DNA from: Cololabis saira
Taxonomy: Eukaryota > Chordata > Actinopteri > Beloniformes > Belonidae
Assembly (NCBI RefSeq): GCF_033807715.1
Contig: NC_084592.1
Span: 27,461,919 to 27,525,918, forward strand
Reading direction: 5' to 3'
Length of the DNA: 64,000 bases
Below are positions 55,040-64,000 of the stretch, in pieces (position 1 is the stretch's first letter; every line of letters starts with the position of its first letter). Both the position numbers and the translations under genes were made by a program. The notes beneath the pieces are model-generated. The model was given only the letters and a program-made list of their open reading frames with translations. It did not search any database and was not told the DNA's origin.

Positions 55040-56986
55040 TAATAATAATAACAACAACAATGATGATAATGATAACAATAATACATTTTAGTTGTTAGGT
55101 GCCTTTCATGGCACTCAAGGTGGCAGATGCTACATTACATTACATATGCTCCATTATATGCCGTAAAAATGCAACATTCGTGCAATGAATACTGTGGCTG
55201 GTGTAGCTTTAAACTACACCTGGCAGGATTACAATAACTACAATAAACAAGAATTTGTCAGTGTCAGACACTAGTTCAGAACTTGCTTGAGGCCTGCCTC
55301 CTCTTTACCCCTTGCTGTATAACTAGACATGCTGTGATATTGTCATTGTTTAGTGGCTCCCTCTTAGCAGTTTGGATAAAGGCCTAGGTTACATGGAAAC
55401 CCAATAGCCACGGTGGTTTTTAGACTGCACCAGCCTTTGTTAGGGTGAGAAAAGTGTAATATCCCCTCATGATACAGCTTCTTAGTGACATAGTCATTCC
55501 CTCATATGTGACAGACACCAGGCCTAAAGGCCAACAGAGACTGCTGGGAATGAAAGGTAAGACAGGCTGGGAAATGAAGGCGCTGACAGACCGAGGATGA
55601 GAACATGCTGAAATTGTATACTTAGAGTTCAGACTCTATTAGTGCAAAGGCCGTCTCCCCCTAATATATGGATATAAAGGATGCAGGAATCCTACCTTTA
55701 TGATGGTAATCCCCCCCCCCCACCTCCACCATTCCAAGAGACCCCGTCATACCCTCTACCTGTGAGCATCAATATCTACAATAAGCTTAACGGCACACCT
55801 ACTTACCACCCACATAACATGAACAAATGATCTAGCTTAATCACACATTGGACATGTTGAAACAAAGAACAGCATTTGGAGAGTACTTATTTTCTCATGA
55901 GACTGGAGTTATATAGCCACAGGGAGGCATAAGTTTCATTGCAGCACACCAAATTTGCATAATCTGTCTTATAGATACAGACACTAAGACAAAGAAGAAA
56001 GGACTTCACAAATAGTAGCAGGTAAGGTGAGGGAGATTGGCCATGTATCTGTAAGAGTGGCAAAGTTGGTGGTGAAGACAAGTAAAGAGTGGAAATAGAC
56101 TCAGTGGTAAGAAAAGAAATGAAACAAAAGTACTATTGATAACATTAAGTGTTAATGAGTCTGGTTTCAGATTAAGGGATGATAATAAAAAAATAAAGCC
56201 TCATTAAAGGCAAGAGAAATTTGCCAATAAAATCATTAAACCGACCATATTATGCTTTTCTGACCTATTTACAGTTTTATGCCAATGCATTGTCATCTTA
56301 GATCATAACCACACTGTAAACTAATTTCTAAGAAACTGAAAAAAGCCTTACAAATTTGAAGATAAGTTTACTATTTTGAGTTCTAGTCAACATTCTTCTT
56401 AAATAAATATATGTTGTAGGATTCCTATGCACAAGATCATTGGTTTTAAGGGTGCTGAGAATGCACTTGGAGAGTTTTAAAATAAATATTTGCCTCTATG
56501 ACATCACACAGGGTGGAGTTTCCTAGTATTTTGATATTCTGAGTGTCATTTACTTTTCTATTTTTGGCTGCAAATATTTTGTGGCTCACGCAGTATCTCA
56601 TTCCCTGCATATACACCTGTTAACACAGGTGGATAAAGAAAAAACATAAAGAGAATATATTCTATATATGTAAACATAATTTGCAACACAATGCAACACA
56701 AACACCACTATTTAATTTACAAACAATAAGACACATGAGACAAACATTACAGTAATCAACAAGCTACACATATTACACATCCCTATCTTGTCTTTTTATC
56801 TGTGTCATCCTTTCAAGTTCCACATCGGTGATTTTAGTCCTCCCTGACAGAATCAGGAATTCACCTGTTAATAAAATATGTTAAATCAGACTGTCAGAGA
56901 TGGTTGGTGAAGGACACACTCACGTTCACACACACCCACTCACCTTAAGAAAGTTAACATGCTGCACGTTGATTAAAATGCATATT
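55040..56986. other. No gene; repeat-like phrases only
   Basis: AAT/ATG-rich microsatellite-like stretch at 55038-55090, a TTAGTTGTTAGGTGCCTTTC phrase like the family at 8518, C-run at 55710-55720. Otherwise unique AT-rich DNA. Confidence 0.5.
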
Positions 56987-57272
56987 GTAACAACCCAAAA
57001 GAAAGTCACAGGCATGCAGTTGGCCTGTGTCCTCCTCTCTCTCTCAATCACCTAACCACAGGTCATGTCAGTCAAGGGTGGGCTGGTGCAGAGTGGGCGT
57101 GGGCACTCAAACCTATGTGCATGTCGGTGCTCTCCCGAGTTTGGAAGAGAGAGCAGACCAAGGGAGTGCATGTGTAAGTTGACCAGCTTCGACTGGGCTG
57201 TAAGAAGTGTTTTTGCACAATAAAACAAAAGCACAGTTCTGCAACCGCCCGTCTCAGTCTGCTTAGTCATTA
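56987..57272 (+). mobile_element. Candidate solo LTR
   Basis: Starts TGTAACAACCCAAAAGAAAG, has AATAAA at about 57221 preceded by GTTTTTGCAC and followed by TCTGCAACCGCCCGTCTCAG, and ends near GCTTAGTCAT before an ATATATAT flank. The 5' TG, AATAAA and GC-richer U3-like part suggest an LTR. No clear TG...CA end or target duplication could be confirmed, and no internal region is adjacent. Confidence 0.35.
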
Positions 57273-57895
57273 TAATATATATCTCACTGAAGAAGGTTTT
57301 ACCCAAATCATGGTCCCAACCATTAATGTATATGCAGACAGTTGCTACATTTAAAAAACAATAGCAAGTAAGAGCATAGTATTTTGCAAACAAAGATTTT
57401 CAGCTGTAATCTTTGTTGTCACAGTTCATTATGCTGTCTACGTTCTTTTCTGGATCTGATTCCAGCTTAAACAGGTATGGAAGGAAGGATTTGATGTGTT
57501 GAGGTCATTTATAGGAAATGTTGAAAACATATGTTTTATAAGTTGTTGTATTGAAAATGTGTGGGTCTGGTTGGCAATGGGAGTTGTGGGCATTTATTTT
57601 TTGCCTTTCAGCTGGCTTTTGGGAATTCAACCAATGCAAAAATACTTCACCAACAATTGTTTTGGGATTTCAGAAGAGCCGCTCCTTGCAATTTCCGGTC
57701 ATTGATGTTCTGAAAGAATTATAGAATTATAGATTTAGGTTGGTTGCAAAGAGACTGTATAAGAAGAACTGCACAGACCCCTGAGATGTCACCCATAGCT
57801 CCTCTGAAGAGTGCTTTTGAAGCCATTTTGCTTCTTAAATATATAATTGTCAAATGTGTGAAACTTAATTTTAACCATGTTTTACCCTTACTGTA
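57273..57895. other. No gene; one short repeat phrase
   Basis: At about 57781-57832 the text GATGTCACCCATAG..CTGAAGAGTGCTTTTGAAGCC matches the reverse complement of 44040-44090, so a short dispersed repeat is present in both places. Confidence 0.55.
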
Positions 57896-58165
57896 TGTAT
57901 GTGGTCCTGCGATAGACTGGCGACCTGTCCAGGGTGAACCCCTGCCTCTCGCCTGAAAATAGCTGGGATAGGCTCCAGCAGACCCCCGTGACCCTGCAAA
58001 GGATAAAGCGGGTATAGGAAATGGATGGATGGATGGATTTCTATGTGGAGTTTCCATGTTCTGCGTGTGCTTGCGTGGTTTCCAGGTACTCTTCTTCCAA
58101 ACACATGAACATCTAGGTTGATTGACAATTCTAAATTGCCCGTAGGTGTCTGTGTGTGAGCATGA
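57896..58165 (+). mobile_element. L2-like LINE 3' tail, permuted order
   Basis: GATAGACTGGCGACCTGTCC, TAGCTGGGATAGGCTCCAGC and AAAGCGGGTATAGGAAATGG lead into four ATGG units (58020-58035). Then TGTGGAGTTTCCATGTTCTG to GCCCGTAGGTGTCTGTGTGT follows, which normally lies upstream of the first part. Two partial copies in tandem, or a permuted insertion. Confidence 0.75.
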
Positions 58166-59467
58166 CTTGTTGTTTGTCTCACTCAGTACGTTTACATGCA
58201 GCAGTTCAATAGGGTTTCTGATCGTATAAGACATCGTTTCGGACTTTTAAACTGCATGTAAACACCTGAACCCGATCTACTTCAGACCTATTTCGGACAT
58301 TTAGTAATCGGATTGCAGCACCTAGATAACCCGTTCGCAATCGGGTTGTTAAGTTGTTAAATTAAGTGAGTTGCTAAAACCTGTTGCCTTTGTTCAAAGA
58401 ATGTTTTGTTCTGTATGTTCTGTAACGTTCACGTCGCTTTGGATAAAAGCGTCTGCTAAATAACAATTTACCTGTACATTTACATTTAACCCTCAAGCGT
58501 GCGGGGGTGAGGGGTTATTCAATGTAACTTATGCTCATGTTATGTTTGACTACCAATAACACATTACATAAATTATAACCTAATTCTGTGTTAAATGTGT
58601 TATTATCCAACTGCGTTCCAACTTTACAGTACTTTTTTGGGCATTATTGTCTGACTTTAATGAAAATGCGTTTAGATTATAACACACTGATTAGGTTTAA
58701 TCAGAATACTGATTTAAAACCAATCACAGCTGTTTTCCTGGGTCAAAATGAACCCGGTGTGACTGTTTATAAATCAAAGTACCTAAAACACAGTTTAATG
58801 AAAGTAGTCATGATTATATTTGCAAAGAACATAATATGGAACCAATAATGTGATTATTCTGACAAGTAGACAACAGAAATCCATATGTCTGACATAAAAT
58901 GAATAAGATATAGATAATTTTTCATTTCTATAACCCTCTGTAGAAGCAGCCACAGAGATGGGGGGAGAGTCAACAGCAGCGATGGTAGAGCAGTTCCCCG
59001 CTGCAGAGGAATTCTGAGTTACCAGGTAAGTTCTGCAATACGCTGGCTGCAACAACCAATGCTTCTTTACGTTTAAACATATACCCACGTTAGGACATGT
59101 AATAAGTTTTACACCAATTCTGTCTTCAGAGACAAGTGCCCAGAGACCTCGTCGGAGGCGGCAGGGGCATACAGGCGATGTCACCATCCAGCCCCTCACG
59201 GCCAATGACCTCCAACCCATCAAGCCTGTCTACCGGAACCTCTAGACATGTGAAGATATTTCGTTTTAGTTCAGCTTTTGATACCTCTACAATTTGCACA
59301 TACAAATGTTTAAAATTTGTAAACCTTTTTCAAATTTGTATATGTTGATATTTTGTTTAAGATTTGTATACCATTTTGTATCTGTTCATAATAAATGTAA
59401 CACACCAACACTAATATCTAGCTCTTTGTTTGTAATAAAAGTGAAACACATAACTACAAATTAAATT
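58166..59467. other. No gene; MITE-like and SINE-tail phrases
   Basis: TACGTTTACATGCAGCAGTT (58188) and CTGCATGTAAACACC (58252) are inverted, suggesting a small MITE. At 58431-58475 GTCGCTTTGGATAAAAGCGT then CTGCTAAATAAC is a teleost retroposon tail known from memory. Beyond that no coding feature is supported. Confidence 0.5.
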
Positions 59468-60273
59468 AAAGCTGCAAGCAGCGATGAACGGGCCCTCGCA
59501 CCCTTGTGCACGTTCAGGCGTGCTGCAGTGGAAGCGCTTGTATGACTTGCATGTAGATTCTTCAGGGCTGGACATTAAGCGGATGACACCAGCCACGACT
59601 CTCTATATCAAATCATTCAAAAGTTATGGCAGAAAATAGGGACTATCAAATATTCACCAATCAGAAGAAGTGGCAGGGCTATTTCAGGCCAATGAAGGTC
59701 AAGTACTCAATACCGAATCCGATGACAACACCCACATGTCTTTATCACAACACGTTCAAAAGTTACGGCAGAGAATAGGGACTATCACATATTGACCAAT
59801 CAGAAAAAGAGGCGGGGCTAATTTGCTGTTCAAGGACTCAAAATCGAGTCCGATTACACCACCCACGACTCTTTATATTAAACCATTCAAAAGGTATGGC
59901 AGAAAGTAGGAACTATCAAATATGGTTGCGACATGATACAGGTGTGTACCGATTTTCGTGCATGAACGTCAAACTGTATTGTGGGGCTTGAGGCACAAAG
60001 TTTTCTAGGGGGCGCTGTTGAGCCATTAGGCCACGCCCATTAATGCATCATGAAATATCAAATTTATCACCAGGCCTGGCTTGCGTGAAAAATTTGGTGA
60101 CTTTTGGGGAACTATCAAATATGGACCAATCAGATGAAGGGGGGGGGGGGGCGTGTTTTATGGCATCTAGCGTTGCCACGGTAACGCTTTTGAATGAGAA
60201 AAGTAATGCCGCGTCGTCGCAGGATTGAGACCACATTTTGATGTATAACACACCTGGGTGTACGTTACGGTTC
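59468..60273 (+). repeat. GGGCCC-family repeat, copy F, 3'-truncated
   Basis: Starts AAAGCTGCAAGCAGCGATGA; three to four diverged 139-bp units follow, then a jump into the 458-bp module, which stops at about 60273 (TACGTTACGGTTC). The terminal module is missing. An 11-G run lies at 60139-60151. Confidence 0.92.
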
Positions 60274-61348
60274 ACAAAAAACAGTCAATGAAAAATGAAC
60301 AATAGGAAGCCAAGAGGACTTATCATATTACAAAGTTCACTCTCACTCATTTGACATCATTTGGATGGGTAAATCATTCACAAAAATTAATAGTAAATGG
60401 AAATCGACGTATATACGTAGACGCGTCATGACATGCTGGAACGTAATCCAGCGTGGCCGCCATATTGGATGGGTCTCCTCAATCCAGGCTAAATTAACTA
60501 CACTGGAGTTATAGAGTTACAGTTACTGAATTTATTTTTTTATTTTTTTGAATTTATTTTTATAGATATATTTATTGAGGGCAAGAAGAGAGAAAAAAAA
60601 GATTTACAATAACAAAAGAAATATCAATATTTTGCCCTTTTTTAACTTTTCAAAACAATAATTAAATAAAATAAATAAATAATATTAATAAGAAAGAAAA
60701 ATACATAAATAAATACAACAACACACCCCTCTCCCCTTCAAATACATTCAAATGAACAATCAAACTTGTTTGTTTATAAAATTAATCAATTTATACATTT
60801 ATCAATATGCCATACCATATGTCTTTGTTAAAAAGCATAATACAAAATATTTCAGCATAAAAGTACGTATTTTTAACGTGTGACAGCGTCCTGTATCATA
60901 ACTAAATCTCTGCGCTTTATAACAAACCAAACCGTGTCAAAATCGGGGAGTTATGGACTATTATAGTCGGGGATAAAACCTTCCTCAGTAGAAAATAAAT
61001 GCAATGGATACCCATCCAAGATGGCGGGGGCGCCTGCCCCATCCAAGATGGCAGCCGCGCTGAACGTCAGCTCCAATGCCCCCCCCCCCCGCGGGAGCTG
61101 CGCGCGCATAACAACACCCCCCCCCCGACATAACTATAAATTAAATGACTTTATTCGTGGCATGAAATAAAAGTGTGTGCTGTACAGCAAAAAAGATGAA
61201 GGAAGCTCTTACAACTGAAAACAAAATGCTAAAACAACGGTCTGCGCGGAGGGATGCTTTTGATATCAAGTTTTGCTAGTTGTCATTGTGTTTGACAGAG
61301 TATGACCTACAATCTAAAATATGAATATTTTAAATTAAAGGTCATAAT
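60274..61348. other. No gene; AT-rich with C-runs
   Basis: Two patches with CATCCAAGATGGC (61014, 61042) and CGCGTCATGACATGCTGGAA (60423) look repeat-derived. C-runs at 61079-61090 and 61117-61126. No coding frame. Confidence 0.5.
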
Positions 61349-61356
61349 GTTATAAG

Positions 61357-62104
61357 CAGTACTCGAGTTGAGGGGGGATGAGGGGTGATTTCATCCTCCC
61401 TGAAATAAAAACGGTCAAAATCATCCCCCCCTTTCCATCCCTTTCCATCCCCTCCTTTCCTTTGCCATCCCCTTATGTCATTTCATCAATGAATGTGGTA
61501 TTACTACTATTTCAACATTTAGAGTCATCACAAGAAAAATGTGACAATTTTCACCTGTTTCAGGTAAATTTTCACTTGAAATAAGTAGGAAAATCTGCCA
61601 GTGGGACAAGATTTATCTTCTTATTACAAGCAAAAAAATCTTGTTCCACTGGCAGATTTTTCTACTTATTTCAAGTGAAAATCTACTTAAAACAGGTGAA
61701 AATTGTTGTTTTTTCCAGTGATGAGTCTTGTTTTAAGTGTAATGAGATTTTTTACTAAAATTAGACATTTTAACTAGAAATAAGACAAATATTCTTGTTA
61801 AGATTTTGAGTTTTTGCAGTGATCCATTTTACTTATCCTGTGAAGGACAGAGGCATATTGATAAGTTCAGAAAACAGTTTTTTATTTTTGTGTTTTGATG
61901 TAAGATGTAAGCCCAGTGGATATTTAAAGCGTACAGAAGGCTGCATTTAACTGCTGCTGTAATTCCTGCAGTATTTCTGCAGGTGTTTTGGTCAGTGCTA
62001 TTATTTGTAATATATTATATTATTTGTAATCAGCACAAATTATCTGTCCCCATATGATAAAATCCACCATCCCCCCTGATTTTTTTTTTACAACTCGAGT
62101 ACTG
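61357..62104. mobile_element. hAT element with 8-bp target duplication
   Basis: A 748-bp element: left end CAGTACTCGAGTTGAGGGGG, right end CAACTCGAGTACTG. GTTATAAG is duplicated at 61349-61356 and 62105-62112. Contains a MITE with a long inverted repeat (61541-61822). No transposase. Confidence 0.94.
61541..61822. mobile_element. CACTGCAAAAA-type MITE with long hairpin
   Basis: The left arm 61543-61617 (ACAATTTTCACCTGTTT ... CCAGTGGGACAAGATTT) pairs with 61630-61706 (AATCTTGTTCCACTGGCAG ... AACAGGTGAAAATTGT). The right flank runs to GAGTTTTTGCAGTG at 61809-61822, the family end; the left end appears truncated. Confidence 0.8.
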
Positions 62105-62519
62105 GTTATAAGGGCAGGTGAAACTCAGGCAGGCTAAAGCCGGGCATACACTGTGCGATTATCGGCTCGTTTTGAGCCGATTTTCCAGTCGTGCGTTTTT
62201 TTTTTTGATCGGGCCCGATTTCGACCCAATCGTTGTTCGTACCTCGTGCAGTGTACGTGGGGTAACGACGAGAGATTAACACCTCACGACGAGCTCACGA
62301 TCACGAATCGTAAGGTCGCAAGAAAATCAAGCGTCGCTCCTCGTGAAGGCATCGCACAGTTGAAGCAGTGCTACGACCCGATTTGCCTCATCCTTTCGCA
62401 GAGAGCATGCGCAATCTTTGATGTCACATCAAAAATTATTATTTGTAGTTTAAGTGTTGAAAATTCACATTACAAATCATGTTTTAATAGCAAAAAAAAG
62501 ACCGCATTTCCACGTACGG

Positions 62520-62625
62520 TGCAGGTCGTGGTTGGTGTAACGCGGAACCATAAATCAGCCTTACGGCGTACCCCTATGCCGTAGGCTCTGCGTTGGTGTA
62601 ACGGGGAACCATAAATCAGCCTTTA
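62520..62625. mobile_element. Fold-back MITE (CTACGGCGTAGG family), copy 3, rearranged
   Basis: Two right-arm segments GTAACGCGGAACCATAAATC (62537) and GTAACGGGGAACCATAAATC (62597) occur in direct orientation around TATGCCGTAGG, so this copy is a rearranged or doubled form. Confidence 0.75.
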
Positions 62626-62796
62626 ATGTGTGCGCTGTCTGCTGTTCAGAACATCTCTTTTTTCTCTTCTCATTTTGCTGGGACGCCGGGTCCCTCCGCC
62701 GAGACACAACTTTTGCGGTATGCGTTCTTTGTTGTGTCTAAAAATGATGCGCAGTGCCCACCCAATCAGAAACGGTACACATATTTTGGGATTTTT

Positions 62797-62798
<2 letters not shown>

Positions 62799-62837
<39 letters not shown>
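62799..62837. repeat. (TA)n microsatellite
   Basis: About 36 bp of TA inside the TAA-flanked element. Confidence 0.95.
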
Positions 62838-62841
<4 letters not shown>

Positions 62842-63200
62842 AAATTAAATTATAAAAAAATAAAGGATCCCCATAACCTTTGATCGGGTGGGCAGGACGC
62901 ACGTTTGGGTGTGGGCACAGCCCACCCCTGCCCCAAAACCAGCCTCGAGTTCCAGTACACAGAGGTCCGAATGAAGGATTATGATCGTATAGTGTGAGCA
63001 GACGGGTCGCATCCGAGCGTCGGGTCGTACAGTGTGAGAACATAAATCGTGGGCTCTGAACTTTTGAACTCCGCGATCTAGTCATGCAGTGTGAGATGGG
63101 GCAGTCCCAAACGATTTAAAATATTGCACAGTGTATGCCCAGCTTAATTAATTGGCGGAATTATTGATTAGAAACCATTTAATTCAGTAAAGGACAATAT

Positions 63201-63205
<5 letters not shown>

Positions 63206-63281
<76 letters not shown>

Positions 63282-63299
63282 TGTATATATATATATATT
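63206..63299. repeat. (TA)n microsatellite
   Basis: About 90 bp of TA with one AAATATG interruption, adjoining the degenerate repeat, as at 2107-2206. Confidence 0.96.
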
Positions 63300-63660
63300 A
63301 GTGCTGCCCAACGATCAAAATTTTTATTCTTAATTAATCCATGATTTCTGTAATTAACTGCACTTAATCGCATATTAATTGCATATTTATTGCATATTTA
63401 TTCACACATTTTTTGATGTTCTAAATTACCTCAAGGTATTTTTTTTTATGTTTTTAATACTGTTAACAACATGAGAAAGGGCAAATATGCTGCTTTATGC
63501 CAATGTTTATTCAACTTTCCACAAAAAAAGCTTTTGACCTGAATGTAACATTCCTTCATAAATACAAACACACTCAACACAATGTAGTCCCCAACTTTAC
63601 ACTTGTAAAGACTAAATTAAGATTCCTTGTTTTTTTAAGCAGCTCAATGTAAAACAATGA
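63300..63660 (+). repeat. Degenerate interspersed repeat, second copy (empty site for element 2)
   Basis: TAGTGCTGCCCAACGATCAA, then ATTAATCC/TTAATCGC motifs, then a long match to the reverse complement of 604-797 plus 2006-2105. At about 63460 it reads AATACTGTTAACAACATGAG with one TTAA, where copy 1 holds piggyBac-like element 2. Confidence 0.85.
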
Positions 63661-64000
63661 ACCATATGCATCACAAACATTGTACAAGAAGTGCATTGGT
63701 CAGTAAAATTTTCCCTGTAATTATGTCTAAGGTCGAGGAAAATAAAAGGCTCAAAAAATATTCCCTTCTCCTAAGTGGGATCAAAACAGGGGGATACAAA
63801 AACTAAATTACAAACAAATAAAGTGCATATGTAACGGGAGTAACTCAGCCATTTCCTCACCTGAATCCTCAGTCCTCAGCCATAAACTTGTGCGAATCGC
63901 ACTGTGTGTGCGCCCGTCTGTGTGCGGGGGGGGGGGGGCATTGTTGAGTTATATGTTTTATGTAAAGCGCTTTGCGTTGCATTTCTTATTTTGTAAGAAA
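63661..64000. other. No gene; G-run and tail-like phrase
   Basis: G-run at 63927-63939. TAAAGCGCTTTGCGTTGCAT near 63964 resembles retroposon tails of the 43930-44037 type. The window ends here. Confidence 0.45.

Larger units (their letters stand above)
62138..63144. mobile_element. TAA-flanked element (PIF/Harbinger-like), non-autonomous
   Basis: A 1007-bp element from AGCCGGGCATACACTGTGC to GCACAGTGTATGCCCAGCT between TAA 62135-62137 and TAA 63145-63147. CpG-rich arms (TCGTGAGC, CGATTTCG). It contains a fold-back MITE and a TA microsatellite. No transposase. Confidence 0.85.

Overview
The window looks like nuclear DNA of a teleost fish. The base is AT-rich, dinucleotide and tetranucleotide microsatellites are long and frequent, and nearly every recognisable feature is a transposable element of a type common in ray-finned fish: Tc1-like elements with IR/DR ends, many hAT elements with 8-bp target duplications, TTAA-flanked piggyBac-like non-autonomous elements, TTA/TAA-flanked fold-back MITEs, L2/Rex1-like and RTE-like LINE remnants, and a Ty3/gypsy remnant. 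I found no complete host protein-coding gene and no rRNA, tRNA or CRISPR. The only host-gene hints are a CpG-rich promoter-like island at about 12420-13175 and a TATA box followed by two short overlapping ORFs at 4756-5032.

Layout. 1-2106 is a degenerate repeat carrying two TTAA-flanked insertions; another copy of the same repeat, without the second insertion, starts at 63300. 2.1-11.2 kb is mostly unique DNA with microsatellites, a LINE scrap joined to a Tc1-like end (3541-3828), a 220-bp hAT MITE with a perfect 8-bp duplication (6304-6523) and an inverted repeat (8742-8888). 12.4-13.2 kb is the CpG-rich island. 13.8-24.7 kb holds three copies of a modular high-copy repeat (here called the GGGCCC family), two hAT elements (14921-16017 and 17845-19019, the latter with a nested Tc1-like MITE) and a LINE tail ending in (GATG)n. 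25.4-32.5 kb is LINE and gypsy remnants, with a piggyBac-like element inside the LINE and a hAT element, itself carrying two MITEs, inside the gypsy gag.

32901-36986 is the most interesting unit. About 330-bp terminal inverted repeats enclose one reading frame that resembles no transposase I recognise. It has conserved acidic and His/Asp motifs that could suggest a PIN/FEN-like fold, followed by a cysteine-rich CXC tail. It carries one premature stop and is split by a 1626-bp Tc1-like element inserted at a TA; removing that element and one TA restores the frame. 37-52 kb is mostly unannotated DNA with scattered LINE tails, a probable hAT element (39778-41420) and another hAT element (51267-52321). 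52.6-55.0 kb holds two head-to-tail GGGCCC-family copies, the first interrupted by a 5'-truncated LINE flanked by a 10-bp duplication. 56-64 kb ends with LINE tails, a sixth GGGCCC copy, a hAT element (61357-62104) and a TAA-flanked element (62138-63144).

The coding fragments do not work together as a pathway. They record layered insertions whose relative order can be read from nesting. All identifications come from reading the sequence and from recalled family features; no database search was run.
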